A model generated the notes under the pieces. It was not told the DNA's origin, searched no databases, and saw only the letters and a program-made list of their open reading frames with translations. A stretch of DNA of 64,000 nucleotides from CBDBES01 sp965204465. Its GTDB lineage: Bacteria > Spirochaetota > Leptospiria > Turneriellales > CBDBES01. The first letter of the stretch is position 1; each line of letters starts with the position of its first letter. The stretch is from positions 1,130,920 through 1,194,919 of the forward strand of contig OZ241995.1 in NCBI GenBank assembly GCA_965204465.1, written 5' to 3'. The position numbers were made by a program, and so were the translations under genes. Positions 26,249-35,179 of this stretch are shown here, piece after piece.

Positions 26249-27538
26249 ATGATCATACCAAATATCGATCTGGTGGTCATTGGTTCAGAAGTCCTGAATG
26301 GATTTACCCTGGATACAAATACTAGATTTATTACTTCTGAATTATTCAAAAGAGGTTACAGGATGCGTCAATCTTATGTTATAAGAGATGACGAAGAAAA
26401 TATATTGCGGCTTCTTAAGAGGCTTATTTCTGATAGCGATTTAGTGATCACAACGGGGGGGTTAGGCCCCACTCAAGATGATCTTACTGTAGATATTCTT
26501 TCCAAGCTTACAAATTGCAAACCAATATATGATGAATATGCCCGAAAGAGGGCTAAGCTTATCTTTGAAAAAGAAGATCAGAAAACAGGCAAAAAGATAA
26601 ATGAGCTTGATCCTAAAATTGTTTTTCGTCAAACCAGGATACCTGAAAAAGCAACGCCCCTGAAAAATCGTATCGGAATTGCTCCTGGTATATGGTTTGT
26701 AAAACCTCCTTTACTGGCCCTTCCAGGGTTTCCGGTGGAACTGAAATCAATTTGGCCAGAGGCTATTCAAAAAATAGAAAAACTAGGGTTGAAAAAATCG
26801 CATACCAGTATTATACCCATCTGGGGATTGGGAGAGAGTCTTGTGTTCTCTTCTCTGAAGTTTCCAAAAGAAATAGAGGTAGGCGTTCATGCACTTGATT
26901 TCGGCTGTCGTTTGTTTTTAAGTAGTCAGGACCAGGAACTTCTACATACTTTTTCAGCCAAGGTTAGGGATAAATTTACCGCCTATATACTACAGAACCC
27001 TTTAGAGAGTTTCATCCAATACTTAGAGAAAGAGAAATTAAATATGGCTACCGTAGAAAGTTGTACGGGAGGCTTATTAGCGAAAATGATCACAGATATA
27101 CCCGGTGTTTCAAGAATTTTTAGAGGAGGCATGGTGGTGTATCATGATAAGATCAAAGAGTCTTTGATGGGCATATCTCCTGAGATCATAGAAAGGTATG
27201 GCGCGGTGAGTCGGGAATGTGCTTTTCAGATGGCTGTCCATGGATTAAAAAAGCTAAACTCTGACATTGTGCTGGTCACCACAGGAATTGCTGGCCCCTC
27301 TGGAGGCAGTAAAGAGAAACCAGTAGGCACTGTATATGCTGGATTTGGAAATAAAAAAGAAAAGAAAATATACATTGGTAAATTCTTATTTCCTTTTGGG
27401 CGCGAAAGATTCAGAAAGGCAGTAGCGTCTATATTATTTTTAAATCTATATCAAAAATATATTTTTTTTAAGGGTGAAGAACCTTGGCGCCAAAAAGGAC
27501 TAGGAATAGAATTCCGCTCATTTGATATGGAAATTTAA
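26249..27538 (+). CDS. cinA: CinA: MoCF-like plus nicotinamide-nucleotide amidohydrolase domain
   Basis: 429 residues. The N-terminal molybdopterin-binding-like domain has VVIGSEVLNGFTLDTN and ITTGGLGPTQDDLT (COG1058 type, linked to ADP-ribose pyrophosphatase). The C-terminal PncC domain has MATVESCTGGLLAKMI, RGGMVVY and TGIAGPSGG..KPVGTVY, which deamidates NMN to nicotinic acid mononucleotide. Full-length architecture. A TTGACA box at 26200-26205 with a weak GAAAAT 17 bp later could be its promoter. Seven G at 26455-26461 encode Gly-Gly. Confidence 0.9.
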   Translation: MIIPNIDLVVIGSEVLNGFTLDTNTRFITSELFKRGYRMRQSYVIRDDEENILRLLKRLISDSDLVITTGGLGPTQDDLTVDILSKLTNCKPIYDEYARKRAKLIFEKEDQKTGKKINELDPKIVFRQTRIPEKATPLKNRIGIAPGIWFVKPPLLALPGFPVELKSIWPEAIQKIEKLGLKKSHTSIIPIWGLGESLVFSSLKFPKEIEVGVHALDFGCRLFLSSQDQELLHTFSAKVRDKFTAYILQNPLESFIQYLEKEKLNMATVESCTGGLLAKMITDIPGVSRIFRGGMVVYHDKIKESLMGISPEIIERYGAVSRECAFQMAVHGLKKLNSDIVLVTTGIAGPSGGSKEKPVGTVYAGFGNKKEKKIYIGKFLFPFGRERFRKAVASILFLNLYQKYIFFKGEEPWRQKGLGIEFRSFDMEI

Positions 27539-27601
27539 TCTATAGATATGAGTAGATTAAATTTAACATTATTTTGCATCTTTCATTAGACAATTTTATT
27601 A

Positions 27602-27692
27602 CAGGTAGTCGTTCGGTTCGGTTCCCTCACCTTCCTCCTACCTGAAATCATGGTCCCCTACCATGGGGGTCTAACAAGTAGTGTAAGATATG
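27602..27692. repeat. Dispersed 90 bp element, copy 1
   Basis: Near-identical to 53291-53380. It starts CAGGTAG and the matching CTACCTG follows about 36 bases later; then comes a small stem CCCC-TACCAT-GGGG and TAACAAGTAGTGTAAGATATG. The two copies differ inside the CCCC/GGGG loop and by indels. It lies between cinA and a surface lipoprotein gene. Possibly the end of an inactive insertion element or a small structured RNA. The rest of 27539-27830 holds the lipoprotein leader. Confidence 0.7.
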
Positions 27693-27830
27693 TGTACAAA
27701 GTACAGCCTAACGGCATTGGTTATTGTAGTAGGGTAAGAAAAAATACTTGCTTTTTTGTTTATAATTTATAAACGATATCTAAATATTTTAAGAGGTTAG
27801 TTATACCAACCCTTAAAGGAGGAATAAAAT

Positions 27831-30359
27831 ATGAAAATGAATAGTTTATACAGCATAATGGCCATAGCAGCCATTCTATCCCTGTCTTTCTGCAAGAGCA
27901 ATGAAAACGATCCAGGCCCAACTCCACCGCCTGGTAATGGGGATACCCCAGGAATTACTTATGCAAAAGATAACTCACCATTGCCTGATACGATCACACT
28001 CACGGAAGGCGATACAGATGTAGAATATGAATATACCATTGTTTTAAATACCCAACCCACTGCAAATGTAGAAATACAGATCACTCTTCCCTCTAATTCT
28101 CCTTCTAATTTAAGTATTGTTTCTGGCAGCCAAAATGAAAGTGGTGCAGGCTCTTCCATCACCCTTACCTATACTACGGATACTTGGGATACCCCCCAAA
28201 CGGTGACATTGACCCTTGCTGATGACGAAATGTCTAGTTCGATCAATGGCAGCTTGACTCATATCGTTACGAGCGGCGATCCTAATTATAATAATAAGGA
28301 TACACTGAATAGAACCATAGAATTGAAACTCAGAGACGATGAGGCAGGGGTACTCTATCAAAAAGATAATGCAAGCCTACCAGAAACGATTGAACTCACA
28401 GAGGGAACGGATAGTCAATATAGCTATATGATCGTATTGGCAAAGCAACCCACTGATGATGTAACCATTAGAATTACCCTCAATAATGCACCAGATAATC
28501 TAAGGATTGATGAAAGCGGAAATCCTGTAACCTTTGCCACTATTACATTTGCTGTTGATGAATGGCAGATGCCCCAAACCATAAATCTTACCTTTGCGGA
28601 TAATGGTATTTTATCGGGACCCATCATGTCCACATTAACCCATATTACATCCTCTACAGATACCAGGTATGAGAATTTACCCAATAAAGATTTAATTCTC
28701 CATCTAATAGATGATGAGATTATTCCTCCATGTGATCAACCAGGTGCTGCTGCAGAAGATGATTTTACCCCCAATATGGCTGGAGAGGATTATGGGATGG
28801 GAACAGAAAATGATCCATACATTATATGCAATGCAATGCAATTGCAGTCTATGAGTGGCAACCTGAATGCATTCTATGAGTTGGGTAAAGACATAGACGC
28901 TTCTTCTATTATGGCTGAATATACCTGCCCCGCAGGCATTACGGGTACATGTACAGGATTCCAACCCATTGGGGACTGTGGGGTGGATGGCAATTGTGGT
29001 ATCGCTGATGATATGCCCTTCACAGGCACTTTAGACGGAAAAGGATTCACCGTAAGCGATCTTATGGTCAATATCAATCTTACCTCTGGCAACTCTTATG
29101 CAGGCCTTTTCGGGGCTACATTGGGCGCGAATATCAGGAATATTGGCTTATTGAATGTGGATATTTCTTCTTTTTCTTCTGATAATTCTATTGCAGGTGG
29201 TTTGGTAGGGGAGAATAGTAGTAGTAGTATAACCAATTCCTACTCTACAGGGAATGTTTCTTCTTCTTCTTCTTCTTTTGCTTCTCATGCAGGCGGCCTG
29301 GTAGGGCTTAATCGTAATAGTAGTATAACCAATTCCTACTCTACAGGGAATGTTTCTTCTTCTACTTCTTCTGTTTCTATTTCTTACGCAGGCGGCTTGG
29401 TAGGGGAGAATAGTAGTAGTAGTATAACCAATTCCTACTCTACAGGGAATATTTCTTCTTCTGCTCCTACTTTTGAATCCCATGCAGGCGGCTTGGTAGG
29501 GGAGAATAGTAGTAGTAGTAGTATAACCAATTCCTACTTTACAGGGAATACTTCTTCTTCTGCTTTTAATTCTTTATCAGGCGGCTTGGCAGGGCAGAAT
29601 ATTCGTAGTAGTATAACCAATTCCTGGTCTACAGGAAATGTTTCTTCTTTTGCTACTAACTTTTTTACAGGCGGCCTGGTAGGGGATAATAGGGATAGTA
29701 GTAGTATAACCAATTCCTATTATGATATGGATACTTCAACATTATTCAAAGATGGTAGTGAAGTCTCCGATACTGCCGTAGGCTTGTTGGATAGTACTCT
29801 TACTTGTGCAGGCGGTTTCTTATCTGATCCATTTAAGCAGAATGTATCTGGTACAGGAACTTGTGATAATGCAGATCCCACTATTTTCTTCAACTGGCAT
29901 GAAGATATGAATAGTAACCGCTATGATAGTAATGGCAATGGAATGATAGACTCTTCCGATGACTTTGTATGGAATTTTGGCACCATGTCAGAATATCCCT
30001 TTATATCCTCTACCCCTGGAACACCAGACGAACAGGCGGTGAGAATGGCTTCTGGTTTCTTACGTTTTTCAAACACTATCCTTGGAGAGCCCTCTTCTAC
30101 AGACCCTGTATTCTTCTATGACATAGACGATCCCGCCATGGATATTACGACTTCTGGCACGGAAGTACAGGGCACTACCGCAAACGGTTACCAGATTCAA
30201 GATGCAGACGGTAATGCTCTGGCTTCACCCGCAGTGAATGCAAGTGGTGTGATCAGTGGAATAAACTCGGGTCCCGCTGAATTTTATTTAAAGGTTACCT
30301 TTACCAAGGGTACTTCTCCCATGGCTAGTTTTAGTCGTAGGTATAAATTTAAGAAATAA
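27831..30359 (+). CDS. Surface lipoprotein: two Calx-beta-like domains plus GLUG repeats
   Basis: 842 residues. Strong ribosome binding site GGAGG; signal ending LSLSFC (Cys22), then a Pro/Gly tether. Residues about 44-165 and 175-290 are two related beta-sandwich domains (ITLTEGD..YEYTIVLNTQP, SLTHIVTSGDPNY..., ending LRDDE/LIDDE), of Calx-beta-like appearance. From about 300 comes ENDPYIICNAMQLQSM, the lead-in common to GLUG proteins, then six GLUG motifs (GGLVGENSSSSITNSYSTGN) around 450-630. The C-terminus ends in an Ig-like/putative cadhesin-type domain. Outer-surface display and adhesion are inferred. Signal peptide and leader closely match those of the lipoprotein at 61634. Confidence 0.8.
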   Translation: MKMNSLYSIMAIAAILSLSFCKSNENDPGPTPPPGNGDTPGITYAKDNSPLPDTITLTEGDTDVEYEYTIVLNTQPTANVEIQITLPSNSPSNLSIVSGSQNESGAGSSITLTYTTDTWDTPQTVTLTLADDEMSSSINGSLTHIVTSGDPNYNNKDTLNRTIELKLRDDEAGVLYQKDNASLPETIELTEGTDSQYSYMIVLAKQPTDDVTIRITLNNAPDNLRIDESGNPVTFATITFAVDEWQMPQTINLTFADNGILSGPIMSTLTHITSSTDTRYENLPNKDLILHLIDDEIIPPCDQPGAAAEDDFTPNMAGEDYGMGTENDPYIICNAMQLQSMSGNLNAFYELGKDIDASSIMAEYTCPAGITGTCTGFQPIGDCGVDGNCGIADDMPFTGTLDGKGFTVSDLMVNINLTSGNSYAGLFGATLGANIRNIGLLNVDISSFSSDNSIAGGLVGENSSSSITNSYSTGNVSSSSSSFASHAGGLVGLNRNSSITNSYSTGNVSSSTSSVSISYAGGLVGENSSSSITNSYSTGNISSSAPTFESHAGGLVGENSSSSSITNSYFTGNTSSSAFNSLSGGLAGQNIRSSITNSWSTGNVSSFATNFFTGGLVGDNRDSSSITNSYYDMDTSTLFKDGSEVSDTAVGLLDSTLTCAGGFLSDPFKQNVSGTGTCDNADPTIFFNWHEDMNSNRYDSNGNGMIDSSDDFVWNFGTMSEYPFISSTPGTPDEQAVRMASGFLRFSNTILGEPSSTDPVFFYDIDDPAMDITTSGTEVQGTTANGYQIQDADGNALASPAVNASGVISGINSGPAEFYLKVTFTKGTSPMASFSRRYKFKK
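29190..29715 (+). repeat. GLUG tandem repeats with Ser-codon microsatellites
   Basis: Six in-frame repeats containing GGCGGCTTGGTAGGGGAGAA and AGTATAACCAATTCCTACTC, separated by variable runs of AGT and TCT triplets (Ser). Triplet tracts vary between units, so length changes keep the frame. Confidence 0.85.
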
Positions 30360-30375
30360 TTGTTTATTCTTTCCC

Positions 30376-30480
30376 ACCCCAGACACTTGGCCTCCTGGGT
30401 TGCTACGCAACACCATTCGGAGCAAGTAGTCTGCCCCTAAAAAGAACCACCTGTGCCCGTAGGGTGAAATGGGTAGCAAA
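30376..30480. repeat. Modular dispersed repeat, copy C
   Basis: The block from CCCCAGACACTTGGCCTCCT to GGAGCAAGTAGTCTGC is shared with about 47987-48045, and its end CCCGTAGGGTGAAATGGG with copies A and B. It follows directly after the GLUG lipoprotein stop. No gene in 30360-30594. Confidence 0.85.
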
Positions 30481-30561
30481 TAAATGGGTAGTAAAGTTGC
30501 GATTAAGATCATCCAGATAAATATTAGAAAGTACATTTTTTTATAGGCACTATTTTTTTGC

Positions 30562-30589
30562 TTGACTAATTCTTAGAATGTTTTATCAT
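30562..30589 (+). promoter_or_regulatory. Candidate promoter, possibly giving a leaderless mRNA
   Basis: TTGACT (30562-30567), 16 bp spacer, TATCAT (30584-30589). The expected start of transcription falls within a few bases of the ATG at 30595, and there is no ribosome binding site. Sequence match only. Confidence 0.35.
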
Positions 30590-30594
30590 TTATT

Positions 30595-31071
30595 ATGATG
30601 CATTCCAACCAAAAAAAACCAATTTCATTACAATCTCTGGAAGGGAAATGGTATATTCAGATGACTAATTTCCCAATGTGGCTAAAAAGAGATAAACTGA
30701 ATCCTACGCTAAATTATTCAGTAGAAGAAAAAAAGGGAATTAAAGGCCTCAAAGACAGGGTGGTATATTTAAAGAAGAATAAAGAAAAAACGATACTTGG
30801 ATTTGATACACCACTGGATAGTAGCAATAGAAAATTTACATGGAGAGGACAGGGGGTATTGGTCTTCTTAAAAAGCAATTGGGAAGTTCTACATCTTTCA
30901 TCCGATAAAAATTCAGCTATCATTTATTTTGAAAAAACATGGTTTACTCCAGAGGGCTATGATGCATTGTCGCGGAAAAAAACAATGGACTCTTCCTTTC
31001 AAAAAGAAATCTCCAATACGCTATTGCATTTAGGTGTAGAGACTAAATTGGTTCTGGTAGAGCATCAGTAG
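30595..31071 (+). CDS. Lipocalin-like protein
   Basis: 158 residues. The start LEGKWYIQMTNFPMW carries the lipocalin G-x-W motif, then strands PTLNYSVEEKKG, RVVYLKK, TFDTPLD-like GFDTPLDSSNRKFTWRGQG and WEVLHLSSDKNSAIIYFEKTWFTPEGYDAL, the Blc-type pattern. No signal peptide, so probably cytosolic, unlike Blc. It would bind a small hydrophobic ligand. Alone between a repeat copy and convergent barrel genes. Confidence 0.6.
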   Translation: MMHSNQKKPISLQSLEGKWYIQMTNFPMWLKRDKLNPTLNYSVEEKKGIKGLKDRVVYLKKNKEKTILGFDTPLDSSNRKFTWRGQGVLVFLKSNWEVLHLSSDKNSAIIYFEKTWFTPEGYDALSRKKTMDSSFQKEISNTLLHLGVETKLVLVEHQ

Positions 31072-31154
31072 ATCCAAACATCAAAAGAATAGGCAAATAA
31101 GTAATACCCCATCCTGGAAGATCAGTAATAGATATGATTCAGTAAATATATAAA

Positions 31155-32126
31155 TTAAATATACATTTTAACCCCTAGAGTATAGTCTTCATAAAAATTG
31201 ATAAAGTCCACTCCCCTTCCGTTAGAGTAGTTAAAACCAATGTAGAATAGAATCCTGCTTCCAAAATAGGGGTAAAAATCTGCGGATAATTCTAATATGT
31301 TGTAATACAGAATATCTTCTCCTTCTGATCTGAATCCGATATCTTTTAATAGTACAGAGTAATTAGTGTTAATGACCTCAAAATAATAGGCAAGCCATAG
31401 GATGCCTATACGATCTATGCTAAATCCTGCTCTGATTTCATGGGCATAGGAATAGTTGATGGGTTCCATGGAAAATACGCCATGTAAAAATGCGATGGGA
31501 AGGTAATAACGAAAAGATGGCATGAATGCGATTTGCCAGTTAGATAACGATATGTGATAGTTAAACTGTATTTTTAGGTTATCGAAAGCCCTGAAACCTG
31601 CATTGGGAAAATTCTCTATTGTAGATTGTAGATATAACTTTAAATATGTATTAAGATCAATCACATGATCACTCTCATGATGTATGCCAAACCTTAATAA
31701 TAGTCTTTGTGCCTTCCCAAATAAAAGACGGTTCAGATATTTAGATTCCCAAAGAGTATAGATCCCAGCACCCGCCCTCCATGCCTGCCATGGATAATGG
31801 CCTTCTGAAAAATTATGTATTTCTATAAATGGATCAAGAGTGATCGCCACATTCAATTCTTGAGAATCATAGTACCAAAACATGAATGACCTTCCAGCGA
31901 ATACATGCCATCTTCCATTATGAAAGGAATATTCCAGTCTTGGTTCTTCTGGTTCCAATGTGGGGAACCAATCCAGAGTGTTCAATGTAGAGGAAGTGAA
32001 ATAATAAAAGAAATCTTTCTTTTTAGATTCCGTGAATATAGGAATGCCAGGATAAAGAAAGATAACAGACAGAAAAATAAATAAAATAAAAGGTTTCAGA
32101 TAAACTTTCATATTTGCGCCTTCCAT
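31155..32126 (-). CDS. Outer-membrane beta-barrel-like protein, paralogue 2
   Basis: 323 residues with a signal-anchor-like N-terminus (FILFIFLSVIFLYPGIPIF). The rest alternates aromatic-rich beta strands (WHVFAGRSFMFWYYD, LLRFGIHHESDHVIDL, IQFNYHISLSNWQIAFMPSFRYYL) and ends GVDFINFYEDYTLGVKMYI. It aligns by eye with the upstream gene over its whole length (same HE(S/R) motif and GRG(V/I)DF near the end), so the two are tandem duplicates. Somewhat like DUF1207 proteins; this is uncertain. It overlaps the upstream gene by 19 bp. Confidence 0.55.
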   Translation of the reverse strand: MEGANMKVYLKPFILFIFLSVIFLYPGIPIFTESKKKDFFYYFTSSTLNTLDWFPTLEPEEPRLEYSFHNGRWHVFAGRSFMFWYYDSQELNVAITLDPFIEIHNFSEGHYPWQAWRAGAGIYTLWESKYLNRLLFGKAQRLLLRFGIHHESDHVIDLNTYLKLYLQSTIENFPNAGFRAFDNLKIQFNYHISLSNWQIAFMPSFRYYLPIAFLHGVFSMEPINYSYAHEIRAGFSIDRIGILWLAYYFEVINTNYSVLLKDIGFRSEGEDILYYNILELSADFYPYFGSRILFYIGFNYSNGRGVDFINFYEDYTLGVKMYI

Positions 32127-33082
32127 CCAAAACCAATTCCTCTATATTTTTGTAGAAAATCTATACCCCTGCCGTCTGAAATCTCATAGGTGATATATAG
32201 CTTGGAAGTGACAAAATAAAAATTCTTTAATTGCAATCCTAATTCCCATATATGATATTCCAGTCTATCTGTAAGATGTTCAACTCTAAGGATGGCATCT
32301 ATTCCGGAGAAGTCGGATAGAATACTCTCATGGTAATATCCTAATAATATAGTTATTTTTTCAAATAGTCTGATTCCAGCAACGATCTCGATAAAAAAAG
32401 AATATTTTCTATATTTATATGGATCGTTTGCAAAGATACCATCATAATATCTGAAACCGGGTGTAGTAGAAAATAAGAGCCTTTTATAATTAGATTGAAA
32501 TAAAAATGCCAAGGTAATGGTTTCAAAATAAGAGCTTAACTCCTCTGAGGCAGGATCAAATTCTTCTTTCACAAAGTTTCTTATGTATAATTTTTTATCT
32601 GCTATCAGATGCCTTTCATGATTGATCCCTATTTTGCCTAATAAACGATATAGATCATCATTATTTGGTAAAAAGCGTGAAAATTCAAAATAAGAATTCA
32701 AACCAGACCGTATCCTAAATAACTGCCATTGCCCTGCCCTGCCTGTAAGAAAGTTATGTATTTCAAAAAAAAGTGGCATAGAGATAAACCAGGTAAATAG
32801 AGATGTATCTATACTCATAAGAACAGCTTCTATACCATAGGTACCATGTAGTCTGCCTGACTGTATAGAATAACCCCATACAGGCGTATCTGGATCGAGA
32901 GAGATATGCCAGTTTAATTTTTTCTGGATAGAACCCAGATAGGTGATTTTGGTCTCTTCTTCTTTCTTAGCGGATTCTTGATGATCCTGGGGTAATTGCG
33001 TTCTTATAGAAGTAAAAAAGCCAATAGAAAAATAAAGGACAAAAATAAATATAAACCAGGTAGATCTTTCCCCGATAAACAT
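32108..33082 (-). CDS. Outer-membrane beta-barrel-like protein, paralogue 1
   Basis: 324 residues, signal WFIFIFVLYFSIGFF. Shares with its downstream paralogue the order WHISLDPDTPVWGYSIQSGRLH, PLFFEIHNFLTGRAGQWQ.FRIRSGL, LLGKIGINHERHLI, and DGRGIDFLQKYRGIGFGW at the C-terminus. First gene of a two-gene unit. Function unknown; outer-membrane location inferred from the strand pattern. The gap to the divergent GH15 gene (33083-33292) contains the inverted repeat below. Confidence 0.55.
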   Translation of the reverse strand: MFIGERSTWFIFIFVLYFSIGFFTSIRTQLPQDHQESAKKEEETKITYLGSIQKKLNWHISLDPDTPVWGYSIQSGRLHGTYGIEAVLMSIDTSLFTWFISMPLFFEIHNFLTGRAGQWQLFRIRSGLNSYFEFSRFLPNNDDLYRLLGKIGINHERHLIADKKLYIRNFVKEEFDPASEELSSYFETITLAFLFQSNYKRLLFSTTPGFRYYDGIFANDPYKYRKYSFFIEIVAGIRLFEKITILLGYYHESILSDFSGIDAILRVEHLTDRLEYHIWELGLQLKNFYFVTSKLYITYEISDGRGIDFLQKYRGIGFGWKAQI

Positions 33083-33256
33083 GTTAATGTTTTTTCCAAG
33101 ATAGATAAAAAAAATATTCAGTTACCAATACCCCCATATCAAGGGAAAAAGCAATCATAAATTCACCATATTATAGAATTTGACTATTACGAAAAAAAGA
33201 CGATTGAGAAAAGCCTTTTTGATAAGAACACATTATCAATGATGTTGACACGGTAA

Positions 33257-33288
33257 CTAACAATTAATTTCTATCTCACAATTGTTAG
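33257..33288. promoter_or_regulatory. 9 bp inverted repeat before the GH15 gene
   Basis: CTAACAATT (33257-33265) and AATTGTTAG (33280-33288), perfect, 14-base spacer. It lies just after a TTGACA box (33245-33250), where an operator would overlap the promoter of the trehalose genes. Could also be an mRNA hairpin. Confidence 0.4.
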
Positions 33289-33337
33289 CAAATTGAATGA
33301 TAGCTATTCTAATTATATAATAATTATCTTAAAATCG

Positions 33338-35170
33338 ATGAGTAAAAAAAACAGGCATGTATATCGCTTAGGGATTATTGGAAATTGTGCCTATATGGCA
33401 CATATTAATGAGTGCAGTAATGTCGAATGGATGTGCTGGCCCAGATTCGATAGTAGCTTTATTTTTGGAAGTCTACTGGACAAAGAAAAAGGAGGTAGCT
33501 TTTGCATACAGCCTGCCTTTGAAAAATTTTCTTCTAAGCAATATTATATAACCAATACAAATGTACTCTGCACTGAATTTAAGGCATCAGAAGGTTCTTT
33601 TAGAGTAACTGATTTTGCCCCCCGTTTTATACAGAATGACAGATATTTTAATCCTTTAATGCTTATCCGTAAAGTTGAACCCATTTCAGGTACTTCCAGA
33701 ATATGCATAACATGCCAGCCAAGAAGTAATTATGGGGAAATACAACCATCCATTATTTTAGGAAGCAATCATATTCTTTATAATATCTCTTTGGATAAAT
33801 TAAGACTACATACTGCAAATTTCCCCTTGAACTATGTTCTATCAGGAAAGGCCTTTTACCTGAATGAACCAATCTATTTAGTTTTATCTTGGCAGAATAC
33901 GGTCGAGGACTCTATTATTGATATGTCTGAAAGATTCTTATTAAAAACGATCGCCTATTGGCAAGACTGGGTAAGAAGAGCATCCATACCCACTTTTTCC
34001 CAAGATAATGTGATCCGATCTGCTTTAGCGCTTAAATTGCATCAATATTACGATACAGGAGCAATTATTGCCTCTGGTACTACCAGTTTACCCGAATCTC
34101 CAGATAGTGGAAGAAATTGGGATTATCGCTATTGCTGGTTAAGAGATGCTTATTATACATTGGCTGTGTTCAATAATATTAGCCACTTTGAAGAGTTGGA
34201 GAAATTTTCTAAATTCATTGAGAATATAGTAATTATGGCAAATAAAAGACAGGATGAGACAGGCCAGAATGCTTCCAAAAACAGAAATGGCTATAGACCT
34301 GTTTATTCCATATTGGGAGATTCAGATATTGAAGAGAAAACTCTCCATTTATCTGGATATTTAAAGAACCAACCAGTGAGGATCGGAAACCAGGCGTCTA
34401 GTCATATTCAAAATGATGTATACGGACAGGTATTGGTTTCTCTATTGCCTTTGTTTGCGGATAAAAGATTATCAAACAGAAGAAATATTTCTCCTGGTCT
34501 GATATATGCCCTGTTGAATAATATCAATTTTAGAATGGATGAAGCCGATGCAGGGCTCTGGGAATTCAGGAATATATCCCAAAAACATTGTTATACTTAT
34601 TTATTTCATTGGGCTGGAAGTTGCGCTGCTATTAAAATGGCCAAAGAGATAAAAGATGAAAAAATGCTAAAATTGGCTCTTCATTTGCAAAAAGAATCCA
34701 GCAATAGAATTGAAAAATGTTATAGTTCTTCTGTAAATGCCTATACACAGGCAATTGGCTCAAAAAGTTTAGATGCTAGTCTTTTGCAATTGATCACAAT
34801 GAATTATTTAGATCCGGCATCGGAAAAGGCCCAAAAACATCTGGTCACTTTGGAAAAAGAGTTGAAAACAGAAAATGGACTTTTTTTTAGGTATAAGCAT
34901 AGGGATGATTTCGGAGAACCAGAATCAACTTTTCTGGTCTGCGCCTATTGGTATGTAGAATCTTTAGCATGTACTGGTCGCCTGGATGAAGCCATTGAAT
35001 TGTTTGAGAAGTTACTTGGCTATTCTAATCATTTGGGGCTTTTAAGTGAAGATGTTGATTATGAAACAGGAAGCCAATGGGGTAATTTTCCGCAGGCATA
35101 CAGCCATGTTGGTCTGATGAATGCCGCTTTTAGAATATCTACTAAAATAGACTCGCCTTTGTTCTTATAA
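33338..35170 (+). CDS. Glycoside hydrolase family 15 (glucoamylase/trehalase type)
   Basis: 610 residues from ATG 33338; a TTG at 33293 would add 15 residues with no family match. N-terminal domain start YRLGIIGNCAYMAHINECSNVEWMCWPRFDSSFIFGSLLD is diagnostic of bacterial GH15. The (alpha/alpha)6 barrel has GRNWDYRYCWLRDAYYTL, DEADAGLWEFRN (catalytic Glu) and GLLSEDVDYETGSQWGNFPQAYSHVGLMNAAF with the second catalytic Glu. No signal peptide, so cytosolic. It should release glucose from alpha-glucan or trehalose. It lies 9 bp before the trehalose-6-phosphate synthase/phosphatase gene, which favours trehalose turnover. Confidence 0.87.
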   Translation: MSKKNRHVYRLGIIGNCAYMAHINECSNVEWMCWPRFDSSFIFGSLLDKEKGGSFCIQPAFEKFSSKQYYITNTNVLCTEFKASEGSFRVTDFAPRFIQNDRYFNPLMLIRKVEPISGTSRICITCQPRSNYGEIQPSIILGSNHILYNISLDKLRLHTANFPLNYVLSGKAFYLNEPIYLVLSWQNTVEDSIIDMSERFLLKTIAYWQDWVRRASIPTFSQDNVIRSALALKLHQYYDTGAIIASGTTSLPESPDSGRNWDYRYCWLRDAYYTLAVFNNISHFEELEKFSKFIENIVIMANKRQDETGQNASKNRNGYRPVYSILGDSDIEEKTLHLSGYLKNQPVRIGNQASSHIQNDVYGQVLVSLLPLFADKRLSNRRNISPGLIYALLNNINFRMDEADAGLWEFRNISQKHCYTYLFHWAGSCAAIKMAKEIKDEKMLKLALHLQKESSNRIEKCYSSSVNAYTQAIGSKSLDASLLQLITMNYLDPASEKAQKHLVTLEKELKTENGLFFRYKHRDDFGEPESTFLVCAYWYVESLACTGRLDEAIELFEKLLGYSNHLGLLSEDVDYETGSQWGNFPQAYSHVGLMNAAFRISTKIDSPLFL

Positions 35171-35179
35171 AATATTATT

